9,635 bases of DNA from Propionibacterium sp. (GTDB taxonomy: Bacteria; Actinomycetota; Actinomycetes; Propionibacteriales; Propionibacteriaceae), in the NCBI GenBank assembly GCA_012837465.1, contig DURG01000335.1, positions 1-9,635 on the forward strand, given 5' to 3'. The notes under the pieces were generated by a model. The model saw nothing but the letters and a program-made list of their open reading frames with translations, was not told where the DNA came from and searched no databases. This document shows positions 1-6,373 of this stretch, piece after piece. The stretch's first letter is position 1, and the number at the start of each line of letters is the position of its first letter. The position numbers and the translations under genes were made by a program.

Positions 1-30
1 GGGGCCCCGCGCAGGAATGCGCGGGGCCCC
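1..30 (-). terminator. GC-rich hairpin, likely terminator of the DUF349 gene
   Basis: Bases 1-12 and 19-30 form a perfect 12-bp inverted repeat (GGGGCCCCGCGC) around a 6-nt loop, AGGAAT. It begins 14 nt beyond the stop codon (complement of 44-46) of the minus-strand DUF349 gene, the usual place for an intrinsic terminator. No T-tract can be judged, because in the direction of transcription it would fall outside the window. The hairpin is symmetric, so it could also serve a gene converging from the left. Confidence 0.75.
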
Positions 31-43
31 TTCGAGTGGGGGG

Positions 44-1288
44 CTACTTGGTGAAATCAGCGAGGGTCTCGCGAGCCTGGTCCAGCCAGCTGGTGTAGGT
101 CTCGATCGACTTCTTCGCGTCCTTTGCCTTCTTGGCGTCGCCCTTGGCCTCGGCCTGCTCGAGGTCGGCCTCGAGCTTGGCGATCTGGGCCTCGAACATT
201 GCCACGGTGCTCTCGGCACGTTCCCGCGCCTCCGGGTCCGTCCGGCGCCATTCCTCTGCCTCGAGTTCGGCGACCTTGTCGCCCACCTTGCGGACGCGGG
301 CGTCCAGCTCGCGCATGGCATTGCGCGGCACGTGGCCGATCTCGTTGAACTTCGAGAGGAACTCGCGGTGGGTGGCCTTCGCCGTCTCCACGTCGGTGAC
401 GTCCTTGAGGTCCTTCTCGACCTGCTCGACCAGCGCCTGCTTGGCCGCCAGGTTCTCGCCCTGCTCGCCGTCGACGGCGCTCTGTGCCGCGGTGCGGGCG
501 TTGAAGAACTGGTCCTGGATCGCGCGGAAGCGCTGCCACAGCTTGTCGTCATCGGCGCGGCGGGCGCTGCCCGCCGCCTTCCAGCGCTGCATCAGGTCGC
601 GGAACGCCGCGGACGTGGGGCCCCACTCCGTGGAATCGGCCAGCGGCTCCGCTTCGGCGATGATGGCCTCCTTGAGGGCCTTCGACTCGTCGCGGCGAGT
701 GTTCAGTTCGGCGAAGTGCGCCTTGCGCCGACGCGTGTACTGCGTGCGGGCCGAGGAGAACCGGTGCCACAGTTCGTTGTCCGTGGCACGGTCGATGCGG
801 GGGAGCGCCTTCCACTCGTCGAGGAGCGTGCGGAAGCGGTCCACGCCACCGCGCCAATCAGTGCCGGCGCCCAGTGCCTCGGCCTCGACGACCATGGCCT
901 CCTTCGCGGCGATCGTGGCGGCGTTCTGCTCGGCGCGGGCGGCCTTGCGGGCCTCGATCTGCGCCGGCAGCACCTCAGTGAGGGCTTCGAGGCGGGTTAT
1001 CAGTGAGGCGAGGTCGCCGACGGCGTTGGCCTCGGCCACGTTCGTCTTGGCGGTCTCGATCGCGGTCTTGGCCTCCTCGGGGGACATCGCCTGCGCCTTG
1101 ACGCGTGATTCCAGGAGGGTCACCTCCGCCGCGAGGTTTTCGTAGCGGCGGACGTAGAACGCCATGGCCTCTTCGGGGGTGGAATCGGGGATCTGCCCGA
1201 CACTTCGCTCTGTGTCACCCGTGATGACGTAAACCGTGCCGTCCTCATCGACACGACCGAAATCTGCGGGCGCTTGCGGTTCGCTCAT
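44..1288 (-). CDS. DUF349 domain-containing protein (coiled-coil)
   Basis: A 414-residue soluble, highly charged protein, rich in Ala, Glu, Lys and Arg, with no signal peptide or membrane segment. At least two DUF349 repeats are visible by their Trp/Phe/Arg pattern. One spans about residues 140-195 (W145, EWK near 158-160, LWHRF, then a basic run). The other spans about 217-268 (EW, RWKAAG, LWQRF, FFNAR). The last 120 residues are predicted coiled coil with many E/K heptads. The family is common next to relA, an MBL hydrolase and hisS in actinobacteria. Its biochemical role is not established, so none is assigned. ATG at 1288 is chosen because a TAGATT -10 box sits 6 nt before it (leaderless start) and the next gene diverges only 30 bp away. 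Codon use matches the neighbouring housekeeping genes. Confidence 0.9.
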   Translation of the reverse strand: MSEPQAPADFGRVDEDGTVYVITGDTERSVGQIPDSTPEEAMAFYVRRYENLAAEVTLLESRVKAQAMSPEEAKTAIETAKTNVAEANAVGDLASLITRLEALTEVLPAQIEARKAARAEQNAATIAAKEAMVVEAEALGAGTDWRGGVDRFRTLLDEWKALPRIDRATDNELWHRFSSARTQYTRRRKAHFAELNTRRDESKALKEAIIAEAEPLADSTEWGPTSAAFRDLMQRWKAAGSARRADDDKLWQRFRAIQDQFFNARTAAQSAVDGEQGENLAAKQALVEQVEKDLKDVTDVETAKATHREFLSKFNEIGHVPRNAMRELDARVRKVGDKVAELEAEEWRRTDPEARERAESTVAMFEAQIAKLEADLEQAEAKGDAKKAKDAKKSIETYTSWLDQARETLADFTK

Positions 1289-1294
1289 GGGCCC

Positions 1295-1300
1295 AATCTA
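1295..1300 (-). promoter_or_regulatory. -10 box of the DUF349 gene (leaderless)
   Basis: On the minus strand TAGATT fits the actinobacterial TANNNT -10 pattern and is followed by exactly 6 nt (GGGCCC) and the ATG. The transcript would start at or next to the start codon. No Shine-Dalgarno sequence is present in the 30-bp gap, which supports a leaderless mRNA. Confidence 0.6.
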
Positions 1301-1306
1301 GCCGGA

Positions 1307-1312
1307 TAGGGT
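1307..1312 (+). promoter_or_regulatory. -10 box of the MBL hydrolase-hisS operon (leaderless)
   Basis: TAGGGT fits TANNNT and is followed by 6 nt (GGCCAT) and then GTG at 1319. It lies only 6 bp from the opposing -10 box, so any -35 contacts would fall within the first codons of the divergent DUF349 gene. The same arrangement is seen before secA2. Confidence 0.6.
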
Positions 1313-1318
1313 GGCCAT

Positions 1319-1990
1319 GTGCTCGTTCAGCCCATACCTGTGTCCCCATGGCAAGCAAATTGTTATCTTGTGACCGCCGCAGACGATGTCAGCGAATGCG
1401 TGATCATCGATCCGGGCATCACGGCCTTCGAACCGGTCGAGGCCGCGCTGCGGGAACGGGGCCTGACCCCGGTGGCGATCCTGGCCACCCACGGCCATCT
1501 GGACCACGTCGGCGACGCCCACAAGCTGGCTGCGGCCCACCGCCTGCCCGTATACCTGGCGGAGGCGGACCAGCACCTCCTCATCCGGCCGGGCGAGGGT
1601 CTCGGCCCCCACGGATCCGCGATGATGCTCCAGATGACGGGCGCGGAGACCCTGCCCGCGATCGAGGACGTCCGCGACTACGGCGACCCGTTCAACGTGG
1701 CCGGCCTCGCCGTCGAAACCTTCGCCGCCCCGGGGCACACCAAGGGCTCGATGCTGTTGCAGGTCACCTCCCCGGAGGTCACCGTCGTGTTCAGCGGCGA
1801 CGTCATCTTCGCCGGTTCGATCGGGCGCACCGACCTGCCCGGCGGTAGCATGTCCGAGATGCGTGAGTCGCTGCAGCGCATCGTCGAGCACTTCCCGGCG
1901 GACATGCCGCTCCTTCCCGGGCACGGCCAGGCCACGGTCCTGGGCCAGGAGCTCGCCACGAACCCGTACCTGCAGCCCGGAAACCTGTGA
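1319..1990 (+). CDS. MBL-fold metallo-hydrolase, glyoxalase II-like
   Basis: A 223-residue cytoplasmic protein of the metallo-beta-lactamase fold. The metal site is complete: H58-x-H60-x-D62-H63 in the segment THGHLDH, H140 in APGHTKGS, D161 in FSGD, and H202 in LLPGHGQ. GSIGRTDLPGG follows the bridging Asp, as in hydroxyacylglutathione-hydrolase-like enzymes. Length is normal for the short form of this family. Actinobacteria generally use mycothiol rather than glutathione, so the true substrate is unknown; a thioester hydrolase is likely. GTG at 1319 is preferred because a -10 box lies 6 nt upstream; the ATG three bases earlier (1316) is in another frame. The stop codon lies 11 nt before the preferred hisS start, and the two genes very probably share one transcript, an order that is conserved in actinobacteria. 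Confidence 0.88.
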   Translation: MLVQPIPVSPWQANCYLVTAADDVSECVIIDPGITAFEPVEAALRERGLTPVAILATHGHLDHVGDAHKLAAAHRLPVYLAEADQHLLIRPGEGLGPHGSAMMLQMTGAETLPAIEDVRDYGDPFNVAGLAVETFAAPGHTKGSMLLQVTSPEVTVVFSGDVIFAGSIGRTDLPGGSMSEMRESLQRIVEHFPADMPLLPGHGQATVLGQELATNPYLQPGNL

Positions 1991-1993
1991 GGA
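1989..1993 (+). promoter_or_regulatory. Ribosome binding site of hisS
   Basis: GAGGA overlaps the stop codon of the preceding gene (TGA, 1988-1990) and lies 8 nt before TTG at 2002. This spacing selects TTG 2002 over the GTG at 1987, which has no such sequence upstream. Overlap of the site with the upstream stop suggests translational coupling. Confidence 0.6.
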
Positions 1994-2001
1994 ACAATCC
2001 C

Positions 2002-3336
2002 TTGTCCCGCCCCAAGCCCCTGAGTGGCTTCCCCGAGTTCCTGCCCGCCGGCCGCTTCGTGGAGAACCGCGTCCTCGACGTGGTGCGCACCACCTTCGAA
2101 CTGCACGGTTTCGCGCCCATCGAGACCCGCGCCGTCGAGCCGCTGGACCAACTGGCGCGCAAGGGCGAGATCGACAAGGAGATCTACGTCGTGCGGCGGT
2201 TGCACGCCGAGGCCGGCGACGCAGATGAGCTCGGCCTCCACTTCGACCTCACCGTCCCGTTCGCCCGCTACGTGCTCGAGAACTCCGGCCACCTCGCGTT
2301 CCCGTTCCGCCGCTACCAGATCCAGAAGGTCTGGCGCGGCGAGCGTCCGCAGGAGGGCCGCTACCGCGAGTTCACCCAGGCCGACATCGACATCGTCGGG
2401 CAGGGCGCCCTCGCCGCCCACCACGACGTCGAGATCCCGCTGGTGGCCCTCGACGTGTTCGAGAAGCTGCACACGGACCTCGGCCTGCCGCCGGTGAGCC
2501 TGCACGTCAACAACCGCAAGCTCCTCGAGGGCTTCTACCGTGGCCTCGGCATCGAGGACGTCACCGCGGTCATGCAGCGCGTCGACAAGTACGACAAGAT
2601 CGGGCCGGCGGCCGTCACCGAACTCCTCACCAGGGATCTCGGCGTCGGCCAGGCCCAGGCCGACGCCTGCGTGGCGTTGGCCGGCATCTCCGCCACGGAT
2701 GAGTCCTTCGTCGACGACGTGCGCAGGCTCGGGGTCGACCATGAGCTGCTGGACGCCGGGCTCGAGGAGCTCGCCTCGCTCATGCACGTGGCGCGCGCCT
2801 CGGCGGGCGGCCGGCTGGTGGCGGACCTCAAGATCGCCCGCGGCCTGGACTACTACACCGGCACGGTCTACGAGACCCTGCTCGTGGGCTCTGAGAAGCT
2901 CGGCTCGGTGGCCTCCGGCGGCCGCTACGACTCGCTCGCCACCGACGGGAAGAACACCTTCCCCGGCGTGGGCTACTCGTTCGGCATCACCCGCATCCTC
3001 GCCCCGCTGATCGGGCAGAAGAAGCTGGGCGCCTCCCGCGCCGTGCCCAGCGCCGTGCTGGTGGCGGTCGACAGCGAGGAGACCCGCGAGCAGGCCATCG
3101 CCGTCGCCGCCGCGCTCCGCTCCCGGGACATCCCCGTCGAGGTGGCGCCGAAGGCGGACAAGTTCGGCAAGCAGATCCGCTACGCAGAACGCCGCGGCAT
3201 CCCGTTCGTCTGGTTCGGCGCCGGCCACGACGACTCGGTCAAGGACATCCGCAGCGGAGACCAGGCAGCGGCCTCGCCCGAGACCTGGACCCCGCCCGCC
3301 GAAGACCTCCACGTCGCCGTCACCGCTGGGGGTTGA
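2002..3336 (+). CDS. hisS: Histidyl-tRNA synthetase
   Basis: This enzyme charges tRNA-His with histidine using ATP in the cytoplasm. It is a class II synthetase, and the catalytic core motifs are all present: HFDLTVPFARYV, motif 2 within VWRGERPQEGRYREFTQADID, the histidine-binding ARGLDYYTG, SGGRYDSL, and motif 3 GVGYSFGITRIL. The last roughly 90 residues form the anticodon-binding domain (AVLVAVDSEETREQA through APKADKFGKQIRYAERRGIPFVWFG). The TTG start gives 444 residues beginning MSRPKPLSGFPEFLP, like other actinobacterial HisS. The reading frame stays open back to a GTG at 1987, which would add five residues and overlap the upstream stop; this is less likely. It follows the MBL hydrolase gene in the same operon. 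Its final codons and stop (TGA 3334-3336) lie within a REP-like repeat that begins at 3331. Confidence 0.97.
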   Translation: MSRPKPLSGFPEFLPAGRFVENRVLDVVRTTFELHGFAPIETRAVEPLDQLARKGEIDKEIYVVRRLHAEAGDADELGLHFDLTVPFARYVLENSGHLAFPFRRYQIQKVWRGERPQEGRYREFTQADIDIVGQGALAAHHDVEIPLVALDVFEKLHTDLGLPPVSLHVNNRKLLEGFYRGLGIEDVTAVMQRVDKYDKIGPAAVTELLTRDLGVGQAQADACVALAGISATDESFVDDVRRLGVDHELLDAGLEELASLMHVARASAGGRLVADLKIARGLDYYTGTVYETLLVGSEKLGSVASGGRYDSLATDGKNTFPGVGYSFGITRILAPLIGQKKLGASRAVPSAVLVAVDSEETREQAIAVAAALRSRDIPVEVAPKADKFGKQIRYAERRGIPFVWFGAGHDDSVKDIRSGDQAAASPETWTPPAEDLHVAVTAGG

Positions 3337-3370
3337 GCCTGCGAGCTCTGCGAGCAGTGTCGAAACCGCT
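3331..3370 (+). repeat. REP-like repeat, copy 1 (GGTTGAGC type)
   Basis: A 40-bp unit starting GGTTGAGCC and ending GTCGAAACCGCT. It matches 5769-5808 at 36 of 40 positions. The ends GGTT and AACC are complementary, giving a weak stem-loop. The first six bases include the stop codon of hisS. Confidence 0.7.
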
Positions 3371-3439
3371 GACGCATGTCGGACAGGTTGTCACCAGCTT
3401 GGCGCCGCAGCCTCTGCTGGGGCCTTCACCTGGGACAAC

Positions 3440-3445
3440 TAGGCT
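3440..3445 (+). promoter_or_regulatory. -10 box of secA2 (leaderless)
   Basis: TAGGCT is followed by GGTTCC and the ATG at 3452. The 6-nt spacing and lack of a Shine-Dalgarno sequence imply a leaderless transcript separate from hisS, whose stop codon is 115 bp upstream. No convincing -35 box is seen at 16-18 nt. Confidence 0.55.
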
Positions 3446-3451
3446 GGTTCC

Positions 3452-5731
3452 ATGTTCGACGCGCTGCGTGCCAAGCTGCTGCGGCAGATCAACAACCGCC
3501 CCGTGGAGCGGCTGGCGCCCATCGCCCGGGCCGCGGCACAGCTGGATCTGAGCACCCGCTCCGACCATGAGCTCAGCGCCGCTGCCCGGACCGATGCTGG
3601 GGAGTCTGCCTCCTCTGACGAGGCGTTGGCGAGCTACCTCGCTGCGAGCAAGGAACTGGCCGACCGGCATCTCGGGATGCGACCCTTCGAGGTGCAACTC
3701 CACGCCGCGGCCGCCCTGCTCCGGGGCCTGTCCGTGGAGCAGGCGACGGGGGAGGGCAAGACCCTGGTGCTCGCCCTCGCGGCCGCCTGCTGCGGCCTGG
3801 CCGGGCGGCGCGTGCATGTCCTCAGCGCCAACGACTATCTCGCGGAGCGCGACGCGCAATGGATGGGCCCGCTGTTCAGCGCGCTCGGGCTCAGTGTCGC
3901 ATCGGTGACTGGGCACACGCCACAGGCCCAACGCCGGGAGCGGTATGCGGCGGACATCGTCTACGTGCCTGTGGCCGAGGGTGGCTTCGATCTCCTCCGC
4001 GACCGGATCGCGATGTCCGCCGATGCCCAGGTCTCGCCGGTGCGCGACGTCGCGCTCATCGACGAGGCCGACGCGGTACTCCTCGACGAGGCGACCGTGC
4101 CGCTCGTCCTCAGCGCAGAGGCCGGCACTGCGGAGAGGATCGACCCGCGCATCATCGAGGTGGTCGAGTCCCTGGAACGTGAGAGTGATTTCGCGATCGA
4201 CGACGACGCGCGCGCGGTGCACCTCACCGACGCCGGCCTCACCGCGTTGGAGGAGGCGCTACCCGGTCTCGAACTCTTCGGCCGCCACCATCATCTCCTC
4301 GCGCAGGCCAACGTCGCCCTGCACGCCCGGCACCTGCTGCGCCGCGACGTCGACTATGTGGTGCGCGACGGCCGTGCGTGGCTGGTCAGCCAGACGAAGG
4401 GCCGCGTCGAACTCCTGCACCGTTGGCCCGAGGGGCTCCAGTCCGCGGTCGAGGCCAAGGAGGGGCTGAAACCATCGGCACGCCTGGAGATCCTCGACCA
4501 GGTCACCATCGCGGAGCTCGTCCGCGGCTACCGCACCGTGGTGGGCACCAGCGCGACGCTCTGGCCCGCCGCAGAGGAGCTGTTCGAGCTGTACGGCATC
4601 GAGGCCGGACATCTGCCGCCCAACGCGCCCTGCATCAGGGTCGACGAGCCGGTGCGGGTCTACGAGCTCTCCGCCGAGCGTGACACTGCGGCGCTGGATC
4701 TCGTGCACGCTGCCCATTCCGCCGGCCAGCCGGTGCTGGTCGGCAGCCCGTCGGTGGCGCGTTCTGAGGAGTTCGCCGCCGCGCTGCGCGAGGAGGGCCT
4801 CGACGCCGTCGTGCTCAACGCCCGGCAGGACGCGGAGGAGAACGCGATCATCGCTCGAGCAGGGGAGCCGGGTCGGATCACTGTCTCCACCCAGATGGCG
4901 GGCCGCGGCACCGACATCCGGCTGGCAGACGCCGCCCGCGACGCCGGTGGTCTCCTGGTGATCGGGTTGGGCGCCTTCCCCAGCACCAGGCTCGACGACC
5001 AGCTGCGGGGGAGGGCGGGCAGGCAGGGCGATCCCGGCCGCTCGATCTTCCTGGCCAGCCTCGAGGACGAACTGATCCAGCAGACCGAGCCCAACCACCG
5101 CACCCCGACGGAGGTGGCCGACGGCGGGCTGATCCGCGACCGTCGGCTCAATGAGATCGTCGGCCACGCGCAGCGGGTCAAGGAGGGCGAACAGCAATCA
5201 CTGCGGGGGCTGACCCACCGCTATGGGCGGCTGTTGCGGATCCAGCGCGGCAGGGTCCTTGAGCGCCGCCAGCAATGGCTGACCGACGACGCCTCGCTCG
5301 CCGAGGTGTGGGGCCTCATCCCGGAGAAAGCCGCCCAGTTGGCCGATCAGGTGACAGAAGACGCCATGCACAGGGCCGCGCGTACGGCGTTGCTCGCGAG
5401 CGTGGACCGGGCCTGGACCAGGCACCTGGACTTCGCGGCGCAGCTTCGCGAGGGCATCCACCTGCAGAGCCTCGCCCGAAAGGTTCCCCTGGAGGTGTTC
5501 AACGGCGAGATAGCCCGCGCGTTCGGCCCCCTGCTCGACCGTTCCGTGACCAGCGCGTCACGGATCCTCGCGAGGGCGACCGTCGTCGACGGCGGGCTGC
5601 GGCTGAACGCCCGCCAGTTGGGCATTCCCAGCGCCACCTGGGCTTACACCGTCAGCGACTACTCGCTGGGCAGTGAGCTCGACCGGATGGGCAGGAAGCT
5701 GAAGGGCAAGGACCGTCGCGGCTACTACTGA
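3452..5731 (+). CDS. secA2: Accessory Sec translocase ATPase SecA2
   Basis: This is a SecA-family motor that uses ATP to push a subset of exported proteins through the SecYEG channel. The order is SecA-like: Walker A TGEGKT (residues 99-104), LSANDYLAERDA (125-136), Walker B DEAD (204-207; housekeeping SecA usually has DEVD), ARDL-like and FTGR-like stretches reduced to SQTKGR near 313-318, an EAKEGL segment (334-339), TVGTSATL-like GTSATL, MAGRGTDIRL (482-491) and QLRGRAGRQGDPG (517-529). At 759 residues it is shorter than housekeeping SecA (about 850-950) and lacks the C-terminal zinc-binding tail, both typical of SecA2. It stands alone between hisS and a non-coding region, with no accessory SecY or glycosyltransferase genes next to it. 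Its substrates cannot be told from here. In mycobacteria the paralogue exports proteins often lacking signal peptides. Confidence 0.92.
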   Translation: MFDALRAKLLRQINNRPVERLAPIARAAAQLDLSTRSDHELSAAARTDAGESASSDEALASYLAASKELADRHLGMRPFEVQLHAAAALLRGLSVEQATGEGKTLVLALAAACCGLAGRRVHVLSANDYLAERDAQWMGPLFSALGLSVASVTGHTPQAQRRERYAADIVYVPVAEGGFDLLRDRIAMSADAQVSPVRDVALIDEADAVLLDEATVPLVLSAEAGTAERIDPRIIEVVESLERESDFAIDDDARAVHLTDAGLTALEEALPGLELFGRHHHLLAQANVALHARHLLRRDVDYVVRDGRAWLVSQTKGRVELLHRWPEGLQSAVEAKEGLKPSARLEILDQVTIAELVRGYRTVVGTSATLWPAAEELFELYGIEAGHLPPNAPCIRVDEPVRVYELSAERDTAALDLVHAAHSAGQPVLVGSPSVARSEEFAAALREEGLDAVVLNARQDAEENAIIARAGEPGRITVSTQMAGRGTDIRLADAARDAGGLLVIGLGAFPSTRLDDQLRGRAGRQGDPGRSIFLASLEDELIQQTEPNHRTPTEVADGGLIRDRRLNEIVGHAQRVKEGEQQSLRGLTHRYGRLLRIQRGRVLERRQQWLTDDASLAEVWGLIPEKAAQLADQVTEDAMHRAARTALLASVDRAWTRHLDFAAQLREGIHLQSLARKVPLEVFNGEIARAFGPLLDRSVTSASRILARATVVDGGLRLNARQLGIPSATWAYTVSDYSLGSELDRMGRKLKGKDRRGYY

Positions 5732-5740
5732 GATCGCCTT

Positions 5741-5754
5741 GTGGTCCCTGAGCG
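5741..5754 (+). repeat. Unoccupied IS110 target site in a GGTCCCTGAGCG repeat
   Basis: These 14 bases read GTGGTCCCTGAGCG. They are identical to the insertion site reconstructed from the two flanks of the IS110 element, and both target guides of the candidate bridge RNA match them. They form the head of a repeat that runs on into the REP-like copy at 5769 and begin 9 nt after the secA2 stop codon. Confidence 0.7.
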
Positions 5755-5768
5755 TCGCGCCCTGCGCT

Positions 5769-5808
5769 GGTTGAGCCCGCGAGTTCTACGAGCGGTGTCG
5801 AAACCGCT
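5769..5808 (+). repeat. REP-like repeat, copy 2 (GGTTGAGC type)
   Basis: Matches the copy at 3331-3370 at 36 of 40 positions, including identical GGTTGAGCC and GTGTCGAAACCGCT ends. It lies just downstream of secA2, so each of the two plus-strand transcription units here (hisS and secA2) ends next to such a copy. It may act as a transcript-end hairpin. Confidence 0.7.
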
Positions 5809-5851
5809 AAGCGTGCCCAGCACCTGTTCCACTGCGGGGGTGTGCCGCCGA

Positions 5852-5956
5852 GGGTGGGGGAAGAAGAACGCGAGTGTTGCCCGTGCGCATGGACGGCGAC
5901 GGTCGGTTGTCGCTGCTCGGCGTGGCCTCGAAACTCGCGTCCTTCATCCCCCACCC
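5852..5956. repeat. Inverted repeat with 24-bp arms
   Basis: Arms 5852-5875 and 5933-5956 are complementary at 22 of 24 positions (GGGTGGGGG...GCGAGT against ACTCGCG...CCCCCACCC), separated by 57 bp. No plausible gene spans them. The element may be a decayed small transposable element or a transcript-end structure. The rest of 5809-6144 holds GC-rich sequence in which no convincing gene or RNA is seen. Confidence 0.6.
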
Positions 5957-6144
5957 CCGGCTTCAACACTTCTGCTTGTCGGGGCTCGCTGCCGACATCG
6001 TTGCCGGCGTGGTTGCTGAGTGTCCGGTGTCGGGGTGCGTTGCTGTCAGGCGGCGTTGTCGGGCAACTAGGGACCTGGGTGGGGGTCCGGTGCCGGAGAA
6101 GCACTTGCGTACCCCCGACCCCGGCCACTCCTTCACGTTTCGCC

Positions 6145-6279
6145 GGTCCCTGAGCGTGAGCGCCAGCGAACGACGAAGGGCCCCCGCAGCCCGATCCGAC
6201 ACCCCAACCACCAGGGTCAAGACCATAGACACGCTGCGGGCGTCCTTCGTCGCCGTGCGGGGCGCGACGCTCAGGGACC
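6145..6279. repeat. 135-bp inverted repeat built from two GGTCCCTGAGCG repeats
   Basis: The outer ends are a perfect 13-bp inverted repeat (GGTCCCTGAGCGT at 6145-6157 against 6267-6279). The inner ends pair again over about 20 bp with one mismatch and one indel-like difference (CGACGAAGG...CCGCAGC, 6171-6190 against 6233-6252). The central loop is about 42 nt. Both ends carry the same head as the IS110 target, so this is two repeat units head to head, or a small MITE-like element. Confidence 0.7.
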
Positions 6280-6288
6280 AGGACCCGC

Positions 6289-6317
6289 GCAGCCGATCCG
6301 ACACCTCAACCACAGGG
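6289..6317 (+). repeat. Partial repeat copy, GCAGCCGATCCGACACC core
   Basis: This is a direct repeat of 6186-6216: GCAGCC, GATCCGACACC, CAACCAC and AGGG are shared, with single-base differences. The same core appears inverted at 7874-7902 on the other side of the HNH gene. Confidence 0.65.
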
Positions 6318-6373
6318 CATGCTTGCAGGCCCCGACCGCGAGTTCCGGCAGGGGCTGGCCAAACAGGCGGGGG

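Noticed and set aside
17..1145. Plus-strand frames of 329 and 337 residues opposite the DUF349 gene
   Set aside because: Shadow frames of a well-supported minus-strand gene with recognisable DUF349 repeats.
1678..3312. 544-residue minus-strand frame opposite hisS
   Set aside because: It is the antisense shadow of hisS and the MBL gene; the sequence is low-complexity Val/Ala/Gly/Asp typical of complementing GC-rich codons.
3320..5197. Minus-strand frames of about 300 residues opposite secA2
   Set aside because: Shadows of secA2, whose motifs are complete on the plus strand.
5741..6320. Possible CRISPR array from the repeated short units
   Set aside because: The copies are few, irregularly spaced and in both orientations, with no uniform spacers and no cas genes.
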